Origin: Agrilactobacillus yilanensis
GTDB lineage: Bacteria > Bacillota > Bacilli > Lactobacillales > Lactobacillaceae
Length of the DNA stretch: 64,000 nucleotides
NCBI RefSeq assembly: GCF_003946725.1
Contig: NZ_RHOY01000001.1
Location: 1 to 64,000, forward strand
Direction of reading: 5' to 3'
The notes beneath the pieces were generated by a model that was given only the letters and a program-made list of their open reading frames with translations, ran no database searches and was not told the origin of the DNA. The stretch's first letter is position 1. Every line of letters starts with the position of its first letter. Position numbers and translations under genes: made by a program. Below, piece after piece: positions 43,777 to 53,387 of the stretch.

Positions 43777-45876
43777 CTAAGCGTTATTTTTTAAGCGTAA
43801 TGTCATCGCATTAATCGCTACAATAATCGTACTTAAGGACATTAATACCGCGCCTAACATTGGACTTAATAAAAAGCCAATCGGTGCTAAGACACCCGCA
43901 GCCAATGGTAGGGCCAAAATATTGTAACCCGCACCCCACCAAAGATTTTCGGTCATTTTCCGAGTTGTCTTACGTGCTAATTCTAAAAATTCAACAACAT
44001 CGTTTGGATTGCTCTTAACTAAGACCACATCTGCTGATTCAATGGCCACATCAGTCCCACTACCAATCGCAATACCAATATCTGCTCGAGCCAAGCTTGG
44101 TGCATCATTAACCCCATCGCCGATCATCAAAACTTTACCTTTTGTTTGATACTGACGGACTAATTTTTCTTTGTCTTCTGGTAAAAGTTGTGCTTGAACT
44201 TCTGTGATACCTAAAGTTTTTGCGACTTTTTCAGCGGTTTGGCGATTATCGCCCGTTAACATTACCGGTGTAATCCCTTGAGCCAACAAGGCATCAATTA
44301 AGTTTTTAGCCTCTGGTTTAATTTCATCGCCTTGTGCCACATAACCGATCACTTGATCCTCTGTCAATAAGAAACTGATAGAGTTTCCATTAGCAGCTAA
44401 AGCTTCAAATTTCTTCTGATCAAAAGTTAAACCTAATTTCAGCAAATAACTCATCGAAACGACTTGATACGTCTTTTGAGCCACTTGACCTTCAAGTCCA
44501 ACACCCGTAATTTGTTTCACATCTTGTGCTTGATCATAAGTGAGTGCCTTGTCTTTGGCTGCATCCATAATACCAACCGCTAGTGGGTGCGAAGAACCTG
44601 CTTCTAAACTTGCCAATAAAGTTAATACTTCTTCTTTTGAAACGTCATCAGTCAAGCTATCGTAGGCATTTACTTTGAAGTTGCCCATTGTTAAAGTCCC
44701 AGTTTTATCCATCAACGCATATTTTAAATCTTTAACTTGTTCTAAAGCATTTCTATTCCGAATCAATAATCCGTTTTTAGCAGCAATTGATGTACTTCTT
44801 GCAACAACTAATGGTACCGCTAAGCCCAAAGCATGCGGGCAGGCGATGACTAACACTGTAACGGTTATTGGTAAGGCAGTGGTCAAACCACTATTAATGA
44901 ACCAAATTATAAATGCTAAAATACCAACGGTTAAAGCAGCATAGAATAACCAACCGGATACTTTATCTGCCAAATTTTCTTGCGCTGATTTATCTTGTTG
45001 TGCGGACTGCACTAATTTGGTGACTTGGGCTAAGAAACCAGTCTCCCCAGTCCCTGTCACGGTCATTTGGAAAGTGCCTTCACTATTAACCGCACCACCA
45101 AAGACAGAGTCATCAACGGCTTTAGCAACTAATCTAGATTCCCCCGTCACCATTGCTTCATTGACCATAGATGTGCCGCTGGTTAAGATACCATCTGCTG
45201 GAATCTTTTCCCCAGCTTTTACTAAGACTAAATCGCCTTCTTGTAAATCTTTAATTGCTACTTCTGTAATTTCACCTGTAGCACTAACTTTGTGGGCTGC
45301 ACTCGGTAGCAATTTAGCCAAATCATCTAATGCTGAACTAGCGCCCATAACAGCGTTCATTTCAACCCAGTGCCCTAATAACATAATATCGATCAAAGTT
45401 GCCAATTCCCAAAAGAAATCCATAATCATCGGATCAACATGGAAAACATTGTTTGCGATCACCGCATAAATACTATAAATATAAGCCACGGTAATGCCCA
45501 TTGCGATTAATAACATCATCGCCGGCTGCCGGGCTTGAATTTCACCTTTGGCGCCGCTGAAGAATGGTTTGCCCCCATAAAAGAATAAAATAGTACCGAT
45601 TACAGCAACAACCCATTCACTATACGGAAAGCTAATGAGCGGCTGGGTCATACCCATGAATGAAGTCATTAGCAAGATGGGTAACGTTAGAACAAGGGAC
45701 ACCCAAAATTTTTGTTTTAAATTTCCCATATGCATCATATGTCCACCGTGATTCATCATATCTCCGTGATCCATCTCAGACATATCATGGTCCATATTGG
45801 ACATATCGTGGGTCATTGTTTCATGTGCCATTTGATCGTGGTCAGTCATTGGCATTGTCATTTTAGTTTTTGTCAT
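43777..45876 (-). CDS. copB: Copper-transporting P1B-type ATPase with CPH motif
   Basis: 699 residues. Met/His/Asp-rich N-terminal tail (first 50 residues; repeated HDMS/MDH units) in place of HMA domains, TM motif ACPHALG, phosphorylation site DKTGTLT, GDGVNDAPS. The CPH form and His/Met-rich tail are typical of CopB (P1B-3-like). Exports copper, possibly also silver. Two cop boxes lie between it and copY. Confidence 0.92.
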   Translation of the reverse strand: MTKTKMTMPMTDHDQMAHETMTHDMSNMDHDMSEMDHGDMMNHGGHMMHMGNLKQKFWVSLVLTLPILLMTSFMGMTQPLISFPYSEWVVAVIGTILFFYGGKPFFSGAKGEIQARQPAMMLLIAMGITVAYIYSIYAVIANNVFHVDPMIMDFFWELATLIDIMLLGHWVEMNAVMGASSALDDLAKLLPSAAHKVSATGEITEVAIKDLQEGDLVLVKAGEKIPADGILTSGTSMVNEAMVTGESRLVAKAVDDSVFGGAVNSEGTFQMTVTGTGETGFLAQVTKLVQSAQQDKSAQENLADKVSGWLFYAALTVGILAFIIWFINSGLTTALPITVTVLVIACPHALGLAVPLVVARSTSIAAKNGLLIRNRNALEQVKDLKYALMDKTGTLTMGNFKVNAYDSLTDDVSKEEVLTLLASLEAGSSHPLAVGIMDAAKDKALTYDQAQDVKQITGVGLEGQVAQKTYQVVSMSYLLKLGLTFDQKKFEALAANGNSISFLLTEDQVIGYVAQGDEIKPEAKNLIDALLAQGITPVMLTGDNRQTAEKVAKTLGITEVQAQLLPEDKEKLVRQYQTKGKVLMIGDGVNDAPSLARADIGIAIGSGTDVAIESADVVLVKSNPNDVVEFLELARKTTRKMTENLWWGAGYNILALPLAAGVLAPIGFLLSPMLGAVLMSLSTIIVAINAMTLRLKNNA

Positions 45877-45935
45877 GATTGTACCTCCTCATCACGCCTC
45901 AGATTTATCTCAGCGCTTTATCTATATCTGTAGTT

Positions 45936-45945
45936 TACATTTGTA
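45936..45945. promoter_or_regulatory. Cop box 1 upstream of copB
   Basis: TACATTTGTA, exact TACANNTGTA, 60 bases before the copB start. Confidence 0.85.
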
Positions 45946-46034
45946 AACGTAAAACGTCAAGTGTTTTTTCTATCTTTTTTAAAATAAGCTATTTTACCAG
46001 TCAAAATCCCTATTAACCTAAATATTTTATAATC

Positions 46035-46044
46035 TACAAATGTA
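46035..46044. promoter_or_regulatory. Cop box 2 upstream of copB
   Basis: TACAAATGTA, exact TACANNTGTA, 99 bases upstream of box 1 and between the copY terminator and copB. Confidence 0.8.
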
Positions 46045-46059
46045 ATCTTAAGCCAAATA

Positions 46060-46097
46060 AAAAAATCGAGTCTCTGCCAATGGCAAAAGATTCGATC
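46060..46097 (-). terminator. Intrinsic terminator of copY
   Basis: Imperfect stem ATCGA..CT.TGCC with complement, 3-base loop, T run on the minus strand. It separates copY from copB transcription. Confidence 0.7.
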
Positions 46098-46109
46098 ATT
46101 ATCTTAAAT

Positions 46110-46550
46110 TTAATCACATTGCATTTCAAAATCTGCGGGTAAGCAATCACAAGTTACCCCAACAGGTGCTGTCTCTAGTTTCTTAGCCAGCTGCGCTTGC
46201 AGTCGCTCAATATCACCTTGAGTCAAAGTAAGGTCATCAATTAAGTTACTTACAGCCTGTCCTTGCCGCATCCGGCATAGGTGATGAAACAAAGATGTTG
46301 TCGCATCATCAATTGCAGCCTGTTCTTCAATCGTTGGATGATATATAAACGCTCGGCCTTTTTTTTCAGTGGTTAGTGCACCTTTTTTGACAAGTCGACC
46401 GATTAGCGTTTTAACAGTGGCATCTTTCCAGTTCATTTTTTCACGCAAAGCAGTGATCATATCATGACTCGTTGCGGCCCCTAACGACCAAACAACTCGC
46501 ATAACTTCCCATTCTGCATCAGAAATTTCAATTCTTGTTTGTACTTGCAT
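46110..46550 (-). CDS. copY: Copper-responsive repressor CopY/TcrY family
   Basis: 146 residues. BlaI-like winged helix: DAEWEVMRVVW, helix-turn-helix around TVKTLIGRLVKKGAL, wing KGRAFIYHP. The C-terminal end carries CDC and a single Cys eight residues later (CDCLPADFEMQC), unlike the canonical CxC-x4-CxC hook that binds Zn/Cu, so one Cys is missing. It should bind the cop boxes upstream of copB and copA. No cop box is seen at its own promoter. Confidence 0.9.
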   Translation of the reverse strand: MQVQTRIEISDAEWEVMRVVWSLGAATSHDMITALREKMNWKDATVKTLIGRLVKKGALTTEKKGRAFIYHPTIEEQAAIDDATTSLFHHLCRMRQGQAVSNLIDDLTLTQGDIERLQAQLAKKLETAPVGVTCDCLPADFEMQCD

Positions 46551-46641
46551 CTACACACCACCTTTTTTGTTAGTGCTAAAACTATCAGTTTGATCATTCT
46601 AAATTATAACTTATAAAAAGTAAAGTGGCGAATTGTGATGC

Positions 46642-47289
46642 CTATAAACAAGTAATATTTTCTACATGATGCACACTAATCTGCCGATTGAGATATTTTT
46701 TATCTGTCATAATCGTCACAAAAGCTTGGGCATAATCTGCATAACTAAGGAAACTTTTACCGTCTTCATTCGTTGTAAATACATCCCCATTAATCACATA
46801 ATGGCTGGTTAACCCACCCATTGGTGTAAAATCTGCGGCTGGTGAGACATACGTCCAGACAACATCTGTACTAGCCTTTAATTTTTCAAGACCTTTTGTC
46901 ATTGCATCTGCCACTGGCTTATAGTCCGGTTCAAAATCCTTAGTATCTTTTAGCCGGGTTGTACGGCTTTCGTCCATATACAAACTGCCGGCACCGCCAA
47001 CGACCATCAAATGGACTGAGGTTCCTTGTAAAATGTCGATGAGATGTGTCATTGAAGTTTCAAATTTTTCAACTTCTGTCCAAAAGGCTGTTGCACAGAC
47101 TAACACATCAAAATCAATGATGTCAGCTTGTGTTAACGCAAATAAGTCTTTTTGAATCACTGGATAAGTGGTATCGCCTTCAACTGGATGCCGAACGATT
47201 GCGGTGACAGCCATATTCCGAACTGTCGCTGCCTTTGCAATTAAGGCACCTGCTTGGCCATTTGCACCGATAATCCCAACTTTTAGCAT
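46642..47289 (-). CDS. NAD(P)-binding oxidoreductase
   Basis: 215 residues. GANGQAG loop at residues 8-14 in VGIIGANGQAGALI, DVLVCATAFW strand, GGAGSLY segment. Belongs to NAD(P)H-binding YwnB/YhfK-like SDRs. Related to the one at 33789 in type but not close in sequence. Function unknown. Confidence 0.75.
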   Translation of the reverse strand: MLKVGIIGANGQAGALIAKAATVRNMAVTAIVRHPVEGDTTYPVIQKDLFALTQADIIDFDVLVCATAFWTEVEKFETSMTHLIDILQGTSVHLMVVGGAGSLYMDESRTTRLKDTKDFEPDYKPVADAMTKGLEKLKASTDVVWTYVSPAADFTPMGGLTSHYVINGDVFTTNEDGKSFLSYADYAQAFVTIMTDKKYLNRQISVHHVENITCL

Positions 47290-47371
47290 AATAAAAAACC
47301 TCCATATAAAACGTTTTCCTACGCTTCTATCTTAGAGGTTTTTTACAATATTCACAACTATTATTTGTTAT

Positions 47372-48160
47372 TTAACTTAAAACTTGCACGTTAGCATATA
47401 AAATCCCAGCTGATGGGATTTGCGCATTTGGCATCGCCACATCTAATTGTCTTGGATTGCTATACGCAAAAGTCCCAGTATCATTAACTGTCCGATACCA
47501 AACTGTGCCGTCCGATAACGTAATCTTCAAGCGCGTACCCTTTGGAAAAACGGATAAATTCGCAGCCACACCACCGTAGCCCATATTAGAGCCTAAAACG
47601 GCTGGATCATAAAAAGATAACTTAAATGTACCTTGGTCTTGACCAGTCTGGCTTGTTTGGGTTGTTGTCGTTTGTGTTTGCGTCGTTGCCGCCGGTGTCG
47701 TTACTGTTGCTGTTGGCGCTGCTGGCGTTTGAACTGCTGGTGTTTCGACAGCAGAATCATCTTCTGGAATCGTTAAAACTTGTCCGGGATGAATTAACGC
47801 ATAAATACTGGAAAGATTATTAGCTTGCGCAATGGCTTGTACAGAAACGCCGTATTCTTGGGAAAGTTTCCATAAAGAATCGCCGGCTTGCAACGTCACT
47901 TCTTTTGTACTTTCTGCAGGTGTGACTGCTTCTGCTGCCGGATCAATTTCAATCGTTTCGTTTGGATAGATTAAATTAGCATCTTCAATATTATTTTTCT
48001 TGATTAAACTTTCAACAGTTGTCTGATTTGCTTGTGCAATTTCAGATAATGTATCCCCCGATTTAACTGTTACAGTAGCTGCCTGCGTTACCGCTGGTGT
48101 TGCTGCTGAAGCTAATAATGCGGCCGCAAATGCAGATGAAACTTTTTTTGTGCCCCTCAT
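47372..48160 (-). CDS. Secreted LysM protein with C-terminal double-psi beta-barrel-like (3D) domain
   Basis: 262 residues. Signal peptide cut after TQA (about residue 28), LysM1 (VKSGDTLSEIAQANQTTVESL, residues 32-72 region), LysM2 (LQAGDSLWKLSQEYGVS), an Ala/Thr/Gln-rich linker, and a C-terminal domain with MGYGG, PKGTRLKI, VNDTG and LDVAMP, which fits 3D/RlpA-like domains of muralytic enzymes; the Asp in NDTG and LDVAM are conserved positions. Binds peptidoglycan and may cleave it. ATG 48160 is about 10 bases after AGGAGG. Confidence 0.8.
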   Translation of the reverse strand: MRGTKKVSSAFAAALLASAATPAVTQAATVTVKSGDTLSEIAQANQTTVESLIKKNNIEDANLIYPNETIEIDPAAEAVTPAESTKEVTLQAGDSLWKLSQEYGVSVQAIAQANNLSSIYALIHPGQVLTIPEDDSAVETPAVQTPAAPTATVTTPAATTQTQTTTTQTSQTGQDQGTFKLSFYDPAVLGSNMGYGGVAANLSVFPKGTRLKITLSDGTVWYRTVNDTGTFAYSNPRQLDVAMPNAQIPSAGILYANVQVLS

Positions 48161-48314
48161 TGTCAAAATTCCTCCTAATATACAAATACTTGCATAATAA
48201 ATTACTAGTATGAGTATATCATGGAGGATATTACAAAACAGTTACAACTGTTACAGTAAAGTAATATTATGACTTCATTGTGTAACAATTAACAAAACAA
48301 CTTTACAAAGTGGA

Positions 48315-49340
48315 TTAGAAAGTGTCTTGAATTTTTTGAAGAAAATTATTAATTTTTTCTGACTCGCCATTTATCTGCTGATCCGGATAGGCTTGGGGGA
48401 AGTAACTTTGAAGATTAAAGGCTTCAATTAAGCGTTGCAAATTCGTTTGGGCAGCTAAAATCTCTTTATCCGTCGCCCCATCATCATTTTCAATTTTCTT
48501 CAAACTTGCTTTGCTGTCTGTGAGCGCTGTCTGCTGCGCTGCCGTTAAGCCTGTTTTATTTTTCACTTTAGCTAGCGTCGATTGTAAGGTGGCCGCAATA
48601 CCATCTTTTGCATTATAGGTCATATCATCAATTCGATTTAAATCAGGATAAGGCGTCTGGGCAGCGACTTGCATGTAACTTGCTTGTGACATGTTTTGAT
48701 GCAGTGCCGAATTCATCCGGGTAAAACTCGCTTTTAGAGCCGCTCGGTCATAATTAGAGGCAGTTTTAAGTTCACCGGTAGCGACTTGTTTAGGGGACAT
48801 TACATCGTTATAGTCTTGCGGCGCATGGGCTAACCCTAACGCATGGCCTAGTTCATGAATTAAAATATTAGTTACATCATTACTGCTTTCATTTTCAGAA
48901 AAAATTGCTTGATTAATTAATAGGAGATGATTCGTACCCGTCAAACCAGAAAAGCCTAAATATTTATTATCCACATAGGCTAAATATACGTCGGCTTGTG
49001 TCCCTTGATTTGTCTGTACGGTAATTAAAGTTCTACCTGCTAATTGGTTCCACCAGTCAGCCGCCTGTTTGGCAGCGGCTTGATCTTGTACCGTTAAATT
49101 CTCAGCATTATAAATTAACGTCCCGTTTTGATTCACCAGCCACCAATTATTTAATGTCTGCCAATTTTCGGGCGCCTCTTGATTAGAGACTTGATTGGTT
49201 GCTTGTTGTACTTTTGTAACAATCCGTTCTTTTTGTAAATAATCTGAATACTTATGATACAGCTGTGGTACTGTGAAAATAATGATACCAATACCAACGG
49301 CATAAAATACTATTTTAAAGAAACGCCCAATTATTCTCAT
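48315..49340 (-). CDS. Membrane-anchored matrixin-family zinc metalloprotease
   Basis: 341 residues. N-terminal TM at about 3-25, then an extracellular part with HELGHALGLAH (about residue 160-170), the HExxHxxGxxH zinc site, and DVMSP forming the Met-turn. C-terminal helical region of about 150 residues. I use ATG 49340 with GAGG upstream rather than an upstream ATG (49370) with no binding site. Lies about 90 bases downstream of the YibE/F pair on the same strand. Confidence 0.82.
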   Translation of the reverse strand: MRIIGRFFKIVFYAVGIGIIIFTVPQLYHKYSDYLQKERIVTKVQQATNQVSNQEAPENWQTLNNWWLVNQNGTLIYNAENLTVQDQAAAKQAADWWNQLAGRTLITVQTNQGTQADVYLAYVDNKYLGFSGLTGTNHLLLINQAIFSENESSNDVTNILIHELGHALGLAHAPQDYNDVMSPKQVATGELKTASNYDRAALKASFTRMNSALHQNMSQASYMQVAAQTPYPDLNRIDDMTYNAKDGIAATLQSTLAKVKNKTGLTAAQQTALTDSKASLKKIENDDGATDKEILAAQTNLQRLIEAFNLQSYFPQAYPDQQINGESEKINNFLQKIQDTF

Positions 49341-49430
49341 TTGTTCATCCTCTACTTTGGGTTTTAACATAGACCATTTAAATTATTATCAACAGTTTCA
49401 TTTTAACAGAAACTATAAAAATAACATCCG

Positions 49431-50204
49431 TCAAGAGTCTGAGCGATTGTCTATTTCAAATTTATGGCGCCAACGGGTCATCAAAAATGTTGTTAAAGGT
49501 ACTGTCAAAGTAACCGCAACGATTGCAATGATAATTGAAGCGATTTCTGCAATAAATAACTTGTCGTTTATTAATAACGCCGGTGAATATTTTAATTCCA
49601 CAAACCAAATGAATAAAGCTAAATAACCGCCAAAAAAACCAAAAAATAGCGTGTTGAAAGCAGTAGCCATTACTTTACGACCGATTTGACGGCCGTCTTG
49701 ATACAATTGGTGTTTGCTTAAACTAGGTGTTTCTATTAACAACGCCCGTAAGGCACTGGCCATGGCGATACTCGCTTCAGCAATTGCCCCCAAAGCACTG
49801 AGTAAAATAGTGGCACAAGCAATTTGCGGAAAAGAAATCCCAATCAATAAGGAAAACACACCGAGTTCCTCATTAGACTCATTGCCAAAGCCTTGTAACT
49901 GTCCAAAATATTGCACCGGCAAAATAAGGACAACCAATAAAAGAATTACGACTACTGAAACTAAATAGGCCACGGCCCCAGTGGTTAAAGTCACCGGACT
50001 AAAAAAGATAATCAACGCTAAGATCAATAGACCTAAAATAAGGGCTGTCAGTAACGGCGGTGTCCCCAGGCTAATCAAAATAATAACCATAAAGATCATC
50101 AGAAAATTCAAAATTAAACCACCAAATATACTAAACGTATCTTTTCCGGTCACCAGCAACAATAAAACAAGTAAGACTAATGCTAAAGCACTAACGACGC
50201 CCAT
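49431..50204 (-). CDS. YibE/F family membrane protein (short partner)
   Basis: 257 residues, about seven TM segments. Carries the YibE/F pattern SALGAIAEASIAMASALRAL. Overlaps the end of the longer YibE/F gene by 14 bases; such two-gene YibE/F pairs are common in lactobacilli. Transport role suspected, substrate unknown. Confidence 0.82.
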   Translation of the reverse strand: MGVVSALALVLLVLLLLVTGKDTFSIFGGLILNFLMIFMVIILISLGTPPLLTALILGLLILALIIFFSPVTLTTGAVAYLVSVVVILLLVVLILPVQYFGQLQGFGNESNEELGVFSLLIGISFPQIACATILLSALGAIAEASIAMASALRALLIETPSLSKHQLYQDGRQIGRKVMATAFNTLFFGFFGGYLALFIWFVELKYSPALLINDKLFIAEIASIIIAIVAVTLTVPLTTFLMTRWRHKFEIDNRSDS

Positions 50205-51285
50205 TTTGGTTACCTCCTAATAGCTGTCCCGCCAGCACACTGGTCAACGGTACGGTCAGCACAATGCCAATCGCACTCACTAAAGACTGGACCAATCCTA
50301 AATACATTGTCCAATTAAAGGTTTGCAATATACTATTGCCATTACGTAAATATAAAACTGCCATAGGAATTGTATCGGCCATAAAAATTAAAAATAAAAT
50401 ACTAATCAAAGGTCCGATAATCTGCCGGCCCATCCCCATCCCTACAGGAAAGATTTGTTTAAATTTAAACGCCGGATTTTCTAATCTTAGCTGCTGCAGT
50501 GTGGACGTAATATCCGTGGCCTCATCCATAATTGCCCCTAAGGCTCCAATCAAAATCTGCGCCAAAAAAATAATTTTAGGCTGCTGGACCGCATAGCTCA
50601 TGGCTTCATAATGAATGCCCTGTTCGTGAGTGCTATTTAAGATCAGCAAAAATAAGCCAAAGCTGATAAAAGTACTGATAATCGTCGCAGTTGCGGCTAC
50701 GAGCAGCTGTCGGTTCAAACCAAAAATTAAAGCTAATGTGACCAACGTAAAGATAAAAACTAACCCTGAAAAGATCGGTAAAATATTTTTACCATTATGG
50801 ATAAGTTCCAACTGAATCGCTAAAATAAACAGTAAGCTATTGACCATTAAGCTGATGATCGCCATCAGCCCTTTTTTATGGACAATCAATAAAATTAAGC
50901 TTATAGTCAAACAGATTAACGCTACAATAAACGTATCCCGTTTTAAACCTTTAATGACCACATTTTGATTATGACTTAAACTGATCAATACTTGCTGCCC
51001 CACATGATATTTTTGATCAACAGCCTGCGACTCTGTGTAGCTGTTATGAACTTGAACATGTTGGCCTTTTTGACGTGTATTTAGAATTTCTAAAGTCAAT
51101 TTCTGCGTGGTCGTATGATCGACATTCTCATGTTCATCAATATTTTTTTGCCGGTTTAAGGTTTTGACACTGACGACCTTGGCCACAGTATCCTGATATA
51201 AAAAAGCATCAAAGTGGGTGCCTAAAATAATCCCTATGCTTAGTATGAACAGCAGTAAGCTATAAAATATTTTCTTTTGCGGCAT
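50191..51285 (-). CDS. YibE/F family membrane protein (long partner)
   Basis: 364 residues: N-terminal TM, an extracytoplasmic beta-rich domain (about 30-115) and about seven TM segments with IGALGAIMDEATDITSTL, the YibE/F signature. First gene of the group ending in the matrixin protease. Confidence 0.82.
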   Translation of the reverse strand: MPQKKIFYSLLLFILSIGIILGTHFDAFLYQDTVAKVVSVKTLNRQKNIDEHENVDHTTTQKLTLEILNTRQKGQHVQVHNSYTESQAVDQKYHVGQQVLISLSHNQNVVIKGLKRDTFIVALICLTISLILLIVHKKGLMAIISLMVNSLLFILAIQLELIHNGKNILPIFSGLVFIFTLVTLALIFGLNRQLLVAATATIISTFISFGLFLLILNSTHEQGIHYEAMSYAVQQPKIIFLAQILIGALGAIMDEATDITSTLQQLRLENPAFKFKQIFPVGMGMGRQIIGPLISILFLIFMADTIPMAVLYLRNGNSILQTFNWTMYLGLVQSLVSAIGIVLTVPLTSVLAGQLLGGNQNGRR

Positions 51286-51351
51286 ACGGTTTACAAGCTT
51301 CTTTCCTTATGATTTAATCTTACTATTGTAATTTTTTTGGAGGCCTTTGTT

Positions 51352-53178
51352 TTGGAAAATTTATCTTTTTTAATCGTTATTTTTGCAGCGCTGGCAACGC
51401 CCCTTTTAATGGCGAACTTTCATATTTCTAATTTACCGACAGCAGTCGCGGAAATTGTTGTTGGCATTATTTTGGGTCAAAGTTTCTTTAACGTCATTCA
51501 TGTTAATACTTCTTTGACCCAAATGTCATCTTTGGGGGTTATTATTTTACTATTTCTTAGTGGGATGGAAATTGATTTTAGTTTATTCAGCCCCAAAGCG
51601 GACGGCGATAAGAAAATCTGGTCCCCATTAAAAATTGCCATTTATAGCTTTGCGGCACTCTTGATTACCGCCTTTTTATTAGGCCTCTTACTGCAAACTA
51701 CCGGCCTTTTCAAAGAAATGACCTTAGCTGCCTTAATCTTTTCAACAATCGCGTTGGGTGTCGTTATTGCGGCTTTAAAAGAAAAAGAATTGTTAAGTAA
51801 GCCTTTTGGCCAAACAATTTTGTTAATTGCCGCTTTAGGAGAGGTCATCCCCTTAGTCACTTTAACGATCTATGCCACTGTTCATAGTGCACACCCCGGT
51901 CGTGTTTGGTTAATTTCATTAATCTTCTTAGCTGCTATTTTCTTATTAAAACGTTCTAAATCAATTTATAAATTTTTTGAAAATATTGATAAATCTACAA
52001 CCCAACTTGATATTCGGCTCGCCTTTTTCTTAATCTTTGCACTGGTTTCTGTTGCGGAACAAGTTGGTGCTGAAAATATTTTAGGGGCATTTTTAGCCGG
52101 GATTGTCATGAAATTACTCCGGCCTAAAGAAGAAACTCAAGATAAGCTGACCTCCCTTGGCTACGGCTTTTTTATCCCGATTTTCTTCATTGTTACTGGT
52201 GCCAAACTAAATATTCCGGGCTTATTTAAAGATAAAAGTGCTTTAATTCTGATTCCAATTTTTTTGGTAGGTTTCTTCTTAGCAAAATTACCAATTTACT
52301 TAGTTTTGAAGAAACGGTTTAAAGTTACCAATGCTTGGGCCGGTACCTTTTTAAGCACCACAACGATCACTTTAGTTTTACCAGCATTAACCGTTGGCCG
52401 AAACTTAAAATTGATCACCAATGCCCAATCTGGCGCTTTTACCATTGCTGCGATCATCGTTTGTTTAATTGCCCCTGTTTTATTTAACAAATTTTATCAA
52501 CCAGAAGCTGAGGACATGAAAAAAACGAGTGTGCATTTTATCGGCGCCAATTTGATCACTATCCCGATCGCCCAGCAGTTAACTAAGGGCTGGTATAATG
52601 TAAAGTTATATACCGATAAGTTAGACAATTATCGAACTTATAATTCAGAAGCTGACATCACTTATCTCAAGGAGTTAACGCCTGAAGCTTTAAAAGCGGC
52701 TGGTGCCTTTGATACCGATATTGCTGTCATGGCTTATGCAGATCATAAAGAAGATTTCCGATTATCTCAATGGGCGTTAGCTGAAAAAGTACCGCGAATT
52801 ATTGCCCGATTTGAGTCAAAAAATGTTGCCGATGATCAATATGATATTTTGGCCCAACAAGGTGTAGAAGTTTTTAATACTTTTGAAGCCAATATTTCTA
52901 TGTTACGCAGTATGATTGAATCTCCGGCAACTTTCAAAATTATCACCGATACCGATTCTGGCTTGTTTGAAGTCATTGTCCATAACCGGCGCTTCACAGG
53001 CATTGAATTAAAGAATTTACCGTTTGTGGACAAAATTACCATCGCTCGAATTTATCGGGACAAACAGTTTTTTGCCCCCCATGGGGATACTGAAATTCAT
53101 GTAGGTGATCATCTTATTTTTACGGGTAATAAAGCTGAAATCTCAGATATTCGCCAACAGTTGGAAAAAGACAACTAG
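51352..53178 (+). CDS. CPA2 family cation:proton antiporter with TrkA-type regulatory domains
   Basis: 608 residues. About 12 TM segments (residues 1-380) of the Kef-type Na+/H+ exchanger fold, then a TrkA-N-like domain (about 395-500) and a TrkA-C domain (about 520-608). Probably K+ or Na+/H+ exchange regulated by nucleotides. The RCK-N glycine motif is replaced by HFIGANLITIP, with GxN rather than GxGxxG. TTG 51352 is 8 bases after TTGGAGG. Confidence 0.85.
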   Translation: MENLSFLIVIFAALATPLLMANFHISNLPTAVAEIVVGIILGQSFFNVIHVNTSLTQMSSLGVIILLFLSGMEIDFSLFSPKADGDKKIWSPLKIAIYSFAALLITAFLLGLLLQTTGLFKEMTLAALIFSTIALGVVIAALKEKELLSKPFGQTILLIAALGEVIPLVTLTIYATVHSAHPGRVWLISLIFLAAIFLLKRSKSIYKFFENIDKSTTQLDIRLAFFLIFALVSVAEQVGAENILGAFLAGIVMKLLRPKEETQDKLTSLGYGFFIPIFFIVTGAKLNIPGLFKDKSALILIPIFLVGFFLAKLPIYLVLKKRFKVTNAWAGTFLSTTTITLVLPALTVGRNLKLITNAQSGAFTIAAIIVCLIAPVLFNKFYQPEAEDMKKTSVHFIGANLITIPIAQQLTKGWYNVKLYTDKLDNYRTYNSEADITYLKELTPEALKAAGAFDTDIAVMAYADHKEDFRLSQWALAEKVPRIIARFESKNVADDQYDILAQQGVEVFNTFEANISMLRSMIESPATFKIITDTDSGLFEVIVHNRRFTGIELKNLPFVDKITIARIYRDKQFFAPHGDTEIHVGDHLIFTGNKAEISDIRQQLEKDN

Positions 53179-53226
53179 TTATGGTTTGTATTCCAATAAT
53201 ATAAATTTAATAGACTTATAAGTAGG

Positions 53227-53264
53227 GGTTTAGAGCATCTATGTTAAATGTTCTAAACCTTTTT
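53227..53264 (+). terminator. Intrinsic terminator of the antiporter gene
   Basis: Stem GGTTTAGAGCAT / ATGTTCTAAACC with a 9-base loop and five T. Confidence 0.8.
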
Positions 53265-53312
53265 ATATAAAATAAAAATATTTTTTATTATTTTCATGAA
53301 AATAATTAATAG

Positions 53313-53356
53313 CCTATATTGTGTTATATCTCCAAATGAGATACCATATATAGTGC
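53313..53356. promoter_or_regulatory. Tandem NrdR boxes upstream of nrdJ
   Basis: Two similar sites, CCTATATTGTGT (53313-53324) and CCATATATAGTGC (53344-53356), both match the NrdR box form (ACACWATATAT-like, read on the minus strand). The cores TATATTGTG and TATATAGTG start exactly 32 bases apart, three helical turns, as NrdR pairs require. They end about 30 bases before the nrdJ ribosome binding site. Confidence 0.7.
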
Positions 53357-53387
53357 TGTTAATTAATTAATTCAAGGAGGCATCTTC

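Noticed and set aside
45017-45469. 150-residue frame antisense to copB
   Set aside because: Mirror of a well-supported ATPase gene, no ribosome binding site, no recognisable protein features.
53179-53387. Cobalamin riboswitch upstream of nrdJ
   Set aside because: No B12-box or matching structure seen; the region holds a terminator and tandem NrdR-like boxes instead.
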